Source of the DNA: DATBSL01 sp964561785
GTDB lineage: Bacteria; Acidobacteriota; Vicinamibacteria; Fen-336
DNA length: 64,000 bases
Reading direction: 5' to 3'
NCBI GenBank assembly: GCA_964561785.1
Contig: CAZLRF010000016.1
Coordinates: 25,812-89,811 of the forward strand
The position numbers were made by a program, and so were the translations under genes. Positions 42,764 to 51,043 of the stretch are shown piece after piece. Under the pieces are notes generated by a model. It was not told where the DNA came from and did not search any database. It saw nothing but the letters and a program-made list of their open reading frames with translations. Each line of letters opens with the position of its first letter. Position 1 is the first letter of the stretch.

Positions 42764-45193
42764 TCAGACGACGACCACGACGGCCGTACCCCCCTGCCGG
42801 CGCACCTCGAGGCGCGCCGGCAGCCGCTCGGCCAGCTCGCGGACGTGGGTGACGATGCCGACCATCCGCTCGCCCCCGTGGAGGGCGTCGAGGGCGGAGA
42901 CGACCGTGTCGAGCGTCTCGGAGTCGAGGGTGCCGAAGCCCTCGTCGAGAAACAGCGACTCGAGGGCGTCGCCGGCCCGCGACTCGGCCCCGAGCTCGAC
43001 GAGGCTCTCGGCCAGGGCCAGGGCGAGGGCGAGCGAGGCCAGGAAGGTCTCACCACCGGAGAGGGTGCGGACCGAGCGGATGCTGTCGGTGTTCCACGCG
43101 TCGACGACGTAGAAGTCCTGTTCGGCCCGAGCGGTGGCTTCCTCGTTGCCCGAGCCGAGGCGCAGGGCGTAGCGGTTCTGGGAGAGCGTGGCGAGGTGTC
43201 GGGAGCCGCCCTCGGCGAGGCGGGCGAGGGCCTCTTCCTGGATCCAGGCGATGAGCTCGTGGGCCTTGAGGTGGTCGGCCAGGGTCCTGGCGAGGGCGGC
43301 CTCTTTCTCGAGGCCGGCTCGCCTCTCGACCAGCTCGGCGGCGCGGGCCAGGGCCTTCTCGGTGACGGCGACGTCGTGGGCCAGGGCCGCCACCCTCGAT
43401 TGCGCGGCCGTCGCTCTCCTCTGGCGCTCGGCTACCTGCGCCTCGACGACGTCGGCTTCGTCCTTGCCGACGGGAGGCGGCAGGAGCTTCGTCCAGCCGT
43501 CTCGGGCGGCCAGCTTGCCGAGCGCGCGCCGAGCCTCTTCCAGGGACCTGTCGGCGGCCTCGGCTCTCTTCTCGATCTCCTGAAGCCGGGCCTGCAGGAC
43601 GTCCCGCTGGGCGGCGGCCGCAGCGACTTCCGCGTCGAGCCTGGCTCGCTCCTGCTCGATCGCCTTCCTCTTCGCTTCCCTCTCGGCCCTGGCCTTCCTG
43701 GCCGCGTCGAGGGTCTGGAGCTCCTTCTGAAGGCTCCGGACGAGCGCCGGGGCGTCGTCGTCGGCCTCGAAGCCGGCCTCGATGAGGGCGGCCTGGACGT
43801 CCCCGGCGAAGGTCTTCGCCTCCTTTTCCTGCGCCTCGGCTTGCCCGAGCTCCCGTTCGAGGCTGTCGGCCCTCGCCTTCTTCTGCTCGCACGAAACGCG
43901 GGCGCCCTGGAGCTTCTCCTGGGCGCTGCGGGCCGCGGCCTCGGCCTCGTCGAGACGTGCCTCGACGGCGTCGAGGGCGGGGGCCCTTCCTTGCGGGACC
44001 GTCTTCACCGCTTGCTCGCAGACCGGGCAGGGGTCGCCTGGCTTCAGGCCCTTGCGAATCGCCAGGGCGGCGTGGTCGCGGTGCGCCTGCTCCCTCTCGG
44101 CTCGAGCGGCGGCCGCCCTCGCCCTGGCGTCGGCTTCGGCCTTCTCGAGATCCGGGAGGCTCCTCTCCTCGTGCAGGGCGGCCCTTCTGGCCTCATCGAG
44201 CTGCCGTCGCTTCTCGGCGACGAGCCTCGTGGCCCTCGCCTGGCCCTGCCGGAGGCCGACGAGCTGCTCGGCGAGGGGCTTCGCGGCGAGAAGCCTCGCG
44301 TGGCGGGATTCGTCGAAGCCCTGAGCGCCCTCCTGTGCCTTCAGCTCGTCGAGCTCGGCGTCGAGCATCTTCCTTTCCTGACCGGCTCGGTCCAGGGTGG
44401 CTCGTGCGTTCTGGAGGCGGGCGGTTTCCTCGGCGTGGTCCCGGGCCAGGCGGGACTTGTCGTTGCGGAACGACCGGACCTGCTGGGCGATGCGGCCGGC
44501 CTCGGCGAGGGCGCCGAGGGCGGTTTCGGCCTGCTTTGCGCAGGCTTCGGCAGCCTCGAGCTCCAGCTTCCTGCGCTCGAGCGACTCCAGCGTCGCGTCC
44601 TTGAAGTCGGTCTCGAGCTGGCGCCGGATGAACTCCCCCTCCGTCTTCGCGGCCGAGCTCCTCTGGTTGGCGAGCTGCTGCATGCGCTCGTAGACGGTGA
44701 GGTTCAGGAGAGCGACCAGGATCTTGCGGCGCTCCCTGGGCTCGCCCTTCAGGAAGGCGTCGAACTGGCCCTGCGGGAGGACGACCGAGCGCGTGAAGCC
44801 GTCGTAGTCGAGGCCGAGGATGCGATCGACCTCCGCGCGGATCTCCCTGACCCGGTCGGCGAGGGGCTCGGCGGCATCCCCGGTGATGCGTTCGAGGCGC
44901 TGCTGGGAGGGCTTGTCGGGGCGGACAGTGCGCGCGATGCGGTAGCGCTCCTTGCCGACCGCGAACTCGAGCATGACCGAGAGGCGCTCGGCTCCGTGGC
45001 TGATGAGCTGCTTGTAGTCGTCGCCGACACGGGGGACCTGGCCGTAGAGCGCGAAGCAGATCGCGTCGATCAGGGACGACTTGCCGGCGCCGGTCGGGCC
45101 GGTGACGGCAAACAGATCGAGGCCGGCGAAGTCGAGCTCGACCTTGTCGCGGAAGGAGGTGAAGCCCTCCAGAGTGAGGCGAATGGGTCTCAC
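42764..45193 (-). CDS. sbcC: SbcC/Rad50-type SMC-like DNA repair ATPase
   Basis: An 809-residue Rad50-family ATPase that forms the DNA-end-processing complex with SbcD. Walker A is in GPTGAGKSSLIDAICFALYG near the N-terminus, the ABC signature is LSGGETFLASLALALALAES and Walker B is LFLDEGFGTLDSE. The two long coiled coils meet at a zinc hook, CPVC (in GDPCPVCEQAV), at about residue 420. It is shorter than E. coli SbcC (1048) and closer to archaeal Rad50. It is the last gene of the NurA-HerA-SbcD-SbcC operon, 34 bases after sbcD. Confidence 0.95.
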   Translation of the reverse strand: MRPIRLTLEGFTSFRDKVELDFAGLDLFAVTGPTGAGKSSLIDAICFALYGQVPRVGDDYKQLISHGAERLSVMLEFAVGKERYRIARTVRPDKPSQQRLERITGDAAEPLADRVREIRAEVDRILGLDYDGFTRSVVLPQGQFDAFLKGEPRERRKILVALLNLTVYERMQQLANQRSSAAKTEGEFIRRQLETDFKDATLESLERRKLELEAAEACAKQAETALGALAEAGRIAQQVRSFRNDKSRLARDHAEETARLQNARATLDRAGQERKMLDAELDELKAQEGAQGFDESRHARLLAAKPLAEQLVGLRQGQARATRLVAEKRRQLDEARRAALHEERSLPDLEKAEADARARAAAARAEREQAHRDHAALAIRKGLKPGDPCPVCEQAVKTVPQGRAPALDAVEARLDEAEAAARSAQEKLQGARVSCEQKKARADSLERELGQAEAQEKEAKTFAGDVQAALIEAGFEADDDAPALVRSLQKELQTLDAARKARAEREAKRKAIEQERARLDAEVAAAAAQRDVLQARLQEIEKRAEAADRSLEEARRALGKLAARDGWTKLLPPPVGKDEADVVEAQVAERQRRATAAQSRVAALAHDVAVTEKALARAAELVERRAGLEKEAALARTLADHLKAHELIAWIQEEALARLAEGGSRHLATLSQNRYALRLGSGNEEATARAEQDFYVVDAWNTDSIRSVRTLSGGETFLASLALALALAESLVELGAESRAGDALESLFLDEGFGTLDSETLDTVVSALDALHGGERMVGIVTHVRELAERLPARLEVRRQGGTAVVVVV

Positions 45194-45227
45194 GAGGCGG
45201 CCGTCCCGACCGAGCCGGAGGCCGGTC

Positions 45228-46385
45228 TCACTTCGCGGCCTCCTCGTGGATCGCGTCGAAGAGCTTCTGGAGCTCGGCGGGCGGCGCCGCCTGGTTCCGG
45301 TGCTCGTAGTACGCGGCGAAGAGCTGGGCGGGGGCGAGCCTGCCGCGGCCCTTGCCGCGCTCGGGTCGTGCGCCGGCCTCGCGGGGGTGGTCCACGCTCA
45401 CGTCGAGGGCGTTCGGGAGCAGCTCCTTGACGCGGTCGGCGAGGCCGGGCGTCGGCGCTTCGGCCTTGACCCTCACGCGCAGGTAGTCGTCGCTTCTCTC
45501 TTCTGCCAGGCGCTGCATGTCGGCGAACGTTCCCTCGACCGTGCGCAGCCGCCGTCCCGCCGTGACGGGCACGAGCTCGAGGTCGGGTAGCCGCCGGGGT
45601 TGCGCGTCGAGGACGACCACGCTCTTCTCCTGCTCCTCCTCGCCGAAGTCGAGCTCGATCAGCGAGCCGGGATAGCGGGTCTTCGCGGGGGCCAGGACCT
45701 CCTGCGGCCGGTGGAGGTGGCCCAGCGCGATGTACTGGACCGCCGACGGGAGCTGCTGGGGGTTGACGCCGTAGACCTGGCCGAGGTGCAGCTCGCGCTC
45801 CCCGGTGCCGACCCGCGCCCCGTCCACCAGGAGGTGCGCGAGGACGATGTTGACGGAGGTGGCCGGCAGGCCCCTCACGAGCGCGGCCAGGATCTGCTCG
45901 ATGCGGCTCGAGTACGCCTCGAACCACTCGTGCTCGGCGTCCATCACCGTGCAGGCGTCCACCACCCTGCGCTCCGGGACGAAGGGCAGGACCGCGATCC
46001 TCGCCTCCTCCCTGCCGTCGCGCGAGGCGAGCGAGACGACGCCTCCCTGGTCGGGCGGCCGAACCTCGGGCCGGACGTGGACCCGCAGGCCCTCGAGGAG
46101 GGAGGCGAGCGCCCCGAGCTTCCTCGGGTGGTCGTGGTTGCCGGCGATCAGGACGCAGGCGACGCGCTCGGACACGAGGCGCGCCAGGAAGTCGTAGACG
46201 AGCTTCTCCGCCTCGGGCGGCGGGGCCGGCGAGTCGAAGACGTCCCCCGCGAGGAGGACGGCGTCCACCCTGCGGTCGACGGCGATCCCGGCCACCTGAC
46301 CGAGGGCCCGGGCGTACTCGTCCATCCGGGAGCGGCCCCGGAGGGGCTTGCCGACGTGCCAGTCGGCCGTGTGGAGCAAACGCAC
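45228..46385 (-). CDS. sbcD: SbcD/Mre11-type nuclease
   Basis: A 385-residue Mn-dependent metallophosphoesterase nuclease, partner of SbcC. Motifs in order: LLHTADWHVGK (residues 3-13), LLAGDVFDSPAP, IAGNHDHPRKLGAL (the family often has GNHDSP), VLAHLLVDGARVG and YIALGHLHRPQEV. The C-terminal 100 residues form the capping/Rad50-binding part. It begins 3 bases after the HerA-like stop, so expression is coupled. It would open protein-blocked or hairpin DNA ends for resection. Confidence 0.95.
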   Translation of the reverse strand: MRLLHTADWHVGKPLRGRSRMDEYARALGQVAGIAVDRRVDAVLLAGDVFDSPAPPPEAEKLVYDFLARLVSERVACVLIAGNHDHPRKLGALASLLEGLRVHVRPEVRPPDQGGVVSLASRDGREEARIAVLPFVPERRVVDACTVMDAEHEWFEAYSSRIEQILAALVRGLPATSVNIVLAHLLVDGARVGTGERELHLGQVYGVNPQQLPSAVQYIALGHLHRPQEVLAPAKTRYPGSLIELDFGEEEQEKSVVVLDAQPRRLPDLELVPVTAGRRLRTVEGTFADMQRLAEERSDDYLRVRVKAEAPTPGLADRVKELLPNALDVSVDHPREAGARPERGKGRGRLAPAQLFAAYYEHRNQAAPPAELQKLFDAIHEEAAK

Positions 46386-46388
46386 CCC

Positions 46389-48071
46389 TCAGCCCTCCCG
46401 GAACCCCGCGAACGGGTCGGCCGCGGGAGCCGCCGCCTCGCCCTTGCGCGTGGCCCAGGCCGGGAAGGGGAAGCGCACGAGCAGCGGCGTCGGGATCTCG
46501 GGCTGGAGCACGATCATGGTGCCCGGCTTGAGGATGCCGGCCCGGGCGCGGCCGGTCGCGGTGAGGAAGCCGTATTCCGGCCGCTCAGCCTCCGCGACGT
46601 CGAGGCGACCGACCACGCGCAGCGAGGCGTTCGCCACGATCCGGCTCTCGACCTCGGACGCCGTCTGCTGCGCGCCGACGAGCACGATCCCGAGGCTGCG
46701 CCCGCGCTCGGAGATGTCGAGGAGGACCTCCTTGATGGGCCCGCTCCCCTCGCGCGGGGCGTACTTGTTGAGCTCGTCGAGCACGACGAAGACGAGCGGG
46801 CGCGCGGTGCCGAGCGATTCCTTCTCCTCGAACATGCGCTTGAGGACGGCTCCCACCACGAAGCGCTTGGCCCGGTCGTGGAGGGCGTGAATATCCACGA
46901 CGCTGAGCTGCTGGCTCTTCCAGTCGAGGAGGTGGTCGGCGCGCATCCCGACGTCCCGGCCCCGGATGAGATGCCCGACGTGCTTCGCCGCCGCGTGAAG
47001 GCGCCTCTCGAAAGCCGCAACCGTGCCTGCCGCGGCCGGCCGCGACCACCGCTCGGCGAGGCTCTCGTCCCCGTCCGGGTGGTCGGCGAGGGTCTCCACC
47101 AGGTCGTCGAAGGTCTCGACCTTCCGCCCCTCGACCTCGATCCACGCGTCCTTCGCGCCGCCCTTCGCGGCGGCCGCGGCGGCGAGCTTCGCCTCGATGC
47201 GGTCGACCACGAAGCTGAGGTGGCTGGCCGTGTCGTCGGCCTCGGCGAAGAGGAACCGCAGGAGCCGCTCCTCGACCACCTCGCGGATCGTCCAGAAGAA
47301 GGCCTGGACCCCCTCGCCGCGGCTCCCCGTGGCGGGCAGGCGCTCGACCGAGCCCTTCCGCACCGGGGCGAGGATCTGCACGCTGCCGAAGCGCTCCGCG
47401 GGCAGGCCCATCTTCGAGTAGGCCTGGCGGTCCTCGTCCTTCAGCCTCGCGTTCGCCTGGTCGAGGAAGAGGAGGTCCTCGCCCTTCACGTTGAAGACGA
47501 TGGCGTGGGTGTTCGCGGCCTCGCCCCCGAGGGCGCCGCTCGTGAAGAGGCTGTGGAGGAGGAACGTCGCGTAGCTCGTCTTGGTCGCGACGCCGGAGAT
47601 GCCCGAGATGTTGACGTGGGCCCCGCGCGACCCGTCGAGGAAGTCGAGGTTGGCGAAGACCGGCTCGCCGTCGCGCGAGAGGCCGATCGGGAGCTTGCGC
47701 TCCATCCCGTCGAAGAAGAGGGCCTCCTCGCGCCGCAGGCCCGTGGCCCGGCGCACCTCCAGGCCGGGCCGCGGGGGCACGAAGATCTCGGGCTCGACCC
47801 GGGTCACCCGCACGTGGGCCGCCTGGGACACGGTGGCGGGCAGCACGCCCTTCTCCACGAGGAAGACGTCCGAGTCGAACCGCGCCCCCTCGTGGCGGGC
47901 CCGCACGAGGTCGACGACCCCGAACAGGCGCACCTCCTGGCCGTCCGGCAGCGGGGTCGCGACCTCGACCACGTCGTCGAGCTGGAGGTATTGCCCCTCG
48001 TCGACCGCCACCCAGAACTCGAGGGGCATGGCGTCCTGGGTTCCGAGGACGCGTCCGATGCTGCTGCTCAC
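46389..48071 (-). CDS. herA: HerA-type DNA translocase (DUF87 ATPase)
   Basis: A 560-residue FtsK/HerA-superfamily ATPase. A HAS-barrel-like N-terminus (LEFWVAVDEGQYLQLDDVVE) precedes the ATPase. The P-loop is unusual, SGISGVATKTS, lacking the canonical GxGK[ST], but this form appears typical for a bacterial HerA branch (family memory, not checked). Walker B is PLVFVVLDELNKYAPREG, the arginine-rich part is ISERGRSLGIVLVGAQQTAS, and the end is PTPLLVRFPFPAWA. HerA hexamers pump DNA to the NurA nuclease; the nurA gene overlaps its start (GTGA). The start is GTG 48071. Confidence 0.88.
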   Translation of the reverse strand: MSSSIGRVLGTQDAMPLEFWVAVDEGQYLQLDDVVEVATPLPDGQEVRLFGVVDLVRARHEGARFDSDVFLVEKGVLPATVSQAAHVRVTRVEPEIFVPPRPGLEVRRATGLRREEALFFDGMERKLPIGLSRDGEPVFANLDFLDGSRGAHVNISGISGVATKTSYATFLLHSLFTSGALGGEAANTHAIVFNVKGEDLLFLDQANARLKDEDRQAYSKMGLPAERFGSVQILAPVRKGSVERLPATGSRGEGVQAFFWTIREVVEERLLRFLFAEADDTASHLSFVVDRIEAKLAAAAAAKGGAKDAWIEVEGRKVETFDDLVETLADHPDGDESLAERWSRPAAAGTVAAFERRLHAAAKHVGHLIRGRDVGMRADHLLDWKSQQLSVVDIHALHDRAKRFVVGAVLKRMFEEKESLGTARPLVFVVLDELNKYAPREGSGPIKEVLLDISERGRSLGIVLVGAQQTASEVESRIVANASLRVVGRLDVAEAERPEYGFLTATGRARAGILKPGTMIVLQPEIPTPLLVRFPFPAWATRKGEAAAPAADPFAGFREG

Positions 48072-49030
48072 GCCGTCACCTCGCCGTGCAGCCGGGCCTC
48101 GATCGCGCGCCGCACGAACGCGGCGTCGCCGAGGAGGTGCTTGAGACGGGCCTCGAGCCCGCCGATCGGGAACAGGTTCTGGGGGGCGCGCGGGTCCCGC
48201 GTCGGGTCGGACGCGAAGCGGGGCATCTCGCGCGCGGTGAGGTCGGCGAGCGCGCGCGCCTCGTCGAGGCCCCTCGCGGCCGGCGCCTCGAGGCGGGCGA
48301 CGCCGGTGAAGGCGGACTCGATCGGCCGCCCGCGGGCGATCCTCACGTACCAGGAGTAGCGCGCAGAGCGACCCTCGATCAGGAAGACGGGGGTGCGCTC
48401 CCCCACCCCGAGCCGCGGCAGCAGGGCGTGGGCCGCGGGGTCGAGGTAGTTGCGCAGCAGGCGCTTGACGAAGCCGACCACGCGGCCGGGGGCGGCGGCG
48501 GTGAGGAAGCTGAGCGGCCCGTCGAGCACCGCCACGTCGACCTCGGCCGAGAGGCGCTCGGCGAGGCCGGCCTCGGCCTCGCGCATCGCCTTCTGCAGCC
48601 CGTCGACCGGCGAGACCGGCGTGTTCTCGGGCTCCGACCGCGGGTCGAAGACGAGGGCCGGCCCGCCGTCGATCGGGGCGAGGAACGGCTCGAGCAAGAG
48701 CCCACCCCCGATGACGGCCACCCGGCCGATCGTCTCGTGCGCCACCCGGGCCGACCCGTCCACCAGGACCGCTCCGACCCCGAGCGACCCGAGGAGGCCG
48801 AAGACCGTCCGCTCGCCCTCGCCGACCAGCAGCCGGTGCTCGACCCGGCGCACGCCGTCGACGAACGCGAGCGTGCGCGGCGCGGGACCCGGGGCGGGTC
48901 GCAGGGCCGACCAGGCCGCCTGCTCGACCCGGATATCGACCGCGGCCGGCTCCGCCTCCTCGCTCACCTGCACCATCCCCTCGTGCTCGGCGGCGAAGGG
49001 GTCGATCCGCAGCGTCACGCCGTTCGCCAT
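48068..49030 (-). CDS. nurA: NurA-type 5'-3' nuclease
   Basis: A 320-residue protein with NurA marks: the first metal-site strand RTLAFVDGVRRVEHRLLV, a second acidic strand VDVAVLDGPLSFLT, a helical part rich in Arg/Leu (VVGFVKRLLRNYLD) and YSWYVRIARG. NurA resects DNA ends with HerA. It is first in the operon, and its stop overlaps the HerA-like GTG. ATG 49030 is preferred over an upstream in-frame codon because TAGACT (49047-49042) lies 11 bases before it and the fold begins at once. Sequence similarity in this family is low, so the call leans on motifs plus context. Confidence 0.85.
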   Translation of the reverse strand: MANGVTLRIDPFAAEHEGMVQVSEEAEPAAVDIRVEQAAWSALRPAPGPAPRTLAFVDGVRRVEHRLLVGEGERTVFGLLGSLGVGAVLVDGSARVAHETIGRVAVIGGGLLLEPFLAPIDGGPALVFDPRSEPENTPVSPVDGLQKAMREAEAGLAERLSAEVDVAVLDGPLSFLTAAAPGRVVGFVKRLLRNYLDPAAHALLPRLGVGERTPVFLIEGRSARYSWYVRIARGRPIESAFTGVARLEAPAARGLDEARALADLTAREMPRFASDPTRDPRAPQNLFPIGGLEARLKHLLGDAAFVRRAIEARLHGEVTA

Positions 49031-49041
49031 GATCGCCGGGC

Positions 49042-49047
49042 AGTCTA
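49042..49047 (-). promoter_or_regulatory. -10-like TAGACT for the nurA-herA-sbcDC operon
   Basis: Minus-strand TAGACT ending 11 bases before the nurA ATG. The plus-strand gene at 49101 has its own TAACAT (49086-49091) 9 bases before its ATG, so a region of about 70 bases carries divergent promoters. Confidence 0.45.
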
Positions 49048-49100
49048 GCGCGGCCGGGCTCCACATCGGGTCCGGCCCCGTCTGCTAACATCGAGGGTTC

Positions 49101-50282
49101 ATGCTGCCCGGCGGGAACACCCGGGCCCTGCTGCTCGGGCTCCTCCTCGCGACCACCGCGCGGGCGCAGGCCGCGGACGGGCTCGCCGTCGACGCCGCCG
49201 ACCCGCGGCTCGCCGCCCGCCCCGACCTCGTCGCCCGGCTCGCGGCGACCCCGCACGGCTACTTCCGCTTCGTCAGCCAGGGCTTCGCCGCCGAGACCTG
49301 CCGCCTGTTCTCCGACGTGGCGGGCTCGCTGCCCGAGGTCAACCTGCACGGCGACGCCCACGTCGAGCAGTACGCCGTCACGAGCATCGGGCGCGGGCTC
49401 ACCGACTTCGACGACTGCACGCAGGGAAAGGCCCCGATCGACCTCGTGCGCTTCGGGGCGTCGCTCCTCCTCGCCGCCCGGGAGAAGGGCTGGAAGGACG
49501 AGGAGCGCGAGCTCGTGCGCGAGTTCCTGGGCGGCTACCGCCGGGCCCTCTCCGGCAGCGTGCGCGGGATGAGGACCCCCGACCTCGTCACGCGCGCCCG
49601 ACGGGGCTTCCGCTGGGACCACGCGCACAGCCTCGAGCAGGCCCACGCCTTCATCGACCGCGCGCCGCTGCCGAACGACGCGTTCGCCGACGGGGTGGCC
49701 CGGTTCGAGGAGCTCGTCCGCTTCGGCCGCGAGCTGCCGGCCTCCTTCTTCGAGGTGAAGAGGATCGGCGCCCTCACGATGGGGGTCGGCAGCGCCCTCG
49801 ACGAGAAGTACCTGATCGTGTTCGAGGGCGCGACGGCGGCGGCGGCGGACGACCTCGTGGTCGAGGCCAAGCAGGTCCGCGACCTCGCGGGCAACCCGTG
49901 CGTCCGCACCGACGTCGGCGCCTCGAGGGTCCTCGACGGCCAGCGCCTCATCGCCTACGAGCCGTTCGCCTACGCGGCGGTCGTGCCCCACCTCGGCAGG
50001 TTCTTCTGGATGCACGACTGGACCGACGACTACCACGAGGCGTCGATCGCCACGGCCCTCACCTCGCCGCGCGACCTGCGCGAGGTGGCCTTCGACGTCG
50101 GGGTGCAGATGGGGCGGGCTCACCCGAAGCGGGGCGACGGCTCGACCGACGAGAGGACGCGGCGGGCCATCCTCGCGTCGTTCACCGCCAACGAGGCTCG
50201 CGTCCGGGCCGCGATCCGGGAGATGGCCGAGCGGACGGAGCGGGCCTGGGAGGCGTTCCGCGAGTCCACGACCGCTCCGTAG
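49101..50282 (+). CDS. DUF2252 family protein with signal peptide
   Basis: A 393-residue protein of the DUF2252 family, which is distantly related to aminoglycoside-phosphotransferase/kinase folds and has no proven function. Marks are PHGYFRFVSQGFAAE, the conserved NLHGDAHVEQYAV and FDDCTQGKAPIDLVRFGASL (residues about 107-126). An N-terminal hydrophobic stretch ending ARAQA suggests export, unusual for a kinase-like fold that would need ATP. The ATG is 9 bases after TAACAT. It is divergent from nurA; no link is implied. Confidence 0.8.
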   Translation: MLPGGNTRALLLGLLLATTARAQAADGLAVDAADPRLAARPDLVARLAATPHGYFRFVSQGFAAETCRLFSDVAGSLPEVNLHGDAHVEQYAVTSIGRGLTDFDDCTQGKAPIDLVRFGASLLLAAREKGWKDEERELVREFLGGYRRALSGSVRGMRTPDLVTRARRGFRWDHAHSLEQAHAFIDRAPLPNDAFADGVARFEELVRFGRELPASFFEVKRIGALTMGVGSALDEKYLIVFEGATAAAADDLVVEAKQVRDLAGNPCVRTDVGASRVLDGQRLIAYEPFAYAAVVPHLGRFFWMHDWTDDYHEASIATALTSPRDLREVAFDVGVQMGRAHPKRGDGSTDERTRRAILASFTANEARVRAAIREMAERTERAWEAFRESTTAP

Positions 50283-50290
50283 GGGGGTCT

Positions 50291-50309
50291 GGGGGGACGA
50301 AGTCCCCCC
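50291..50309. terminator. Hairpin downstream of the DUF2252 gene
   Basis: GGGGGGAC (50291-50298), loop GAA, GTCCCCCC (50302-50309), 8 bases past the stop codon. No T-run. Confidence 0.5.
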
Positions 50310-50400
50310 AACTCACGGAAGCCGGCGACGGGCCGTTCGGCTCTGATGGCTGCTACGACCCGGCGCGAAGGATGACGAGGCTGTGGCGCGGGCTTTCAGG

Positions 50401-50431
50401 GGCCTTCCAGAGGCCTTCCAGGGGGCCTTCC
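50401..50431. repeat. Short GGCCTTCC tandem repeat
   Basis: GGCCTTCC occurs at 50401, 50412 and 50424, spaced 11-12 bases, in an intergenic stretch of 239 bases. Its role is unknown; about one helical turn between copies could allow a protein to bind one DNA face. Confidence 0.4.
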
Positions 50432-50488
50432 CAGACGGAGACGGCTCTGCGGAACACCGCTCACGCCGACGGATCGGCAGCCGGTGTT

Positions 50489-50517
50489 CCGGGGGGAATG
50501 CGGGGCATTCCCCCCGG
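50489..50517. terminator. 13-bp hairpin facing the minus-strand gene end
   Basis: CCGGGGGGAATGC (50489-50501) pairs perfectly with 50505-50517 over a 3-base loop, 4 bases beyond the stop of the minus-strand gene at 50522. The most stable-looking hairpin in this intergenic stretch; no T-run on either strand. Confidence 0.55.
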
Positions 50518-50521
50518 GGAG

Positions 50522-51037
50522 TCACCACACGTAGATCCGGACGTGGTCCTTCCCGTCCTGCACGTCCACGAGGTCGGTGAAGCGCAGGCCGGCGAGGGCG
50601 CCGGCCAGGGCCGCGCCGCGGATGTGGCCCCGCTCGTCGGGAAGCGCCTCGAGCGCCAGGTGGAGCGGCACGTTCACGTCGACGTTCTCCTTCTTCCCCG
50701 ACACGCGGACGCGGAGCGAGCGGCCCTCCTTGGCGATCACGACCTGCTCGTCGCGGCTGTCCACGCGGACGAGCTCGCAGTCGGGGGCCTCGGCGAGCGC
50801 CTCGAGGACCTCGCGGGCGAGGCCCACGTGCTCGAGGGCATCCTCCGGGACCTGCATCTCCTTCTCCGGGACGAGGGAGGGCGCCACCGCCACCGCGGCC
50901 TGGGCGAGGACGAGCGGCACCGGTACGACGATCCGGCGGCCGTCGCCCTCGCGCACGTCGACGACCACGACGCCCAGGCTCGCGACCGTCGCGAGGAGGG
51001 CGATGGGCACGCCCAGGATCGCGGCCAGCTTGGTCAT
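50522..51037 (-). CDS. Membrane-anchored protein, paralogue of its neighbour
   Basis: A 171-residue protein with one N-terminal helix (LAAILGVPIALLATVASLGVV) and a periplasmic part. It shares a pattern with the protein encoded at 51044-51640: a basic strand, LP-rich helix and a final strand (DHVRIYVW here, SHVRIWID there), plus VRVDSRDEQVVIAKEGRSLR resembling VTVESEEENVRVRRTGDIVQ. The two genes are 6 bases apart. I do not recognise the family. A substrate- or signal-binding role on the outer face of the membrane is only a guess. Confidence 0.65.
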   Translation of the reverse strand: MTKLAAILGVPIALLATVASLGVVVVDVREGDGRRIVVPVPLVLAQAAVAVAPSLVPEKEMQVPEDALEHVGLAREVLEALAEAPDCELVRVDSRDEQVVIAKEGRSLRVRVSGKKENVDVNVPLHLALEALPDERGHIRGAALAGALAGLRFTDLVDVQDGKDHVRIYVW

Positions 51038-51043
51038 GGGCGC

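Noticed and set aside
46389..49030. HerA-NurA genes as an antiphage defence system.
   Set aside because: Direct coupling to SbcD and SbcC and the absence of a SIR2, DUF4297 or other effector gene favour DNA repair.
50383..50580. A 65-codon plus-strand frame across the intergenic hairpins.
   Set aside because: It runs through two stable hairpins and the end of a convergent gene, has no Shine-Dalgarno sequence and no recognisable motif.
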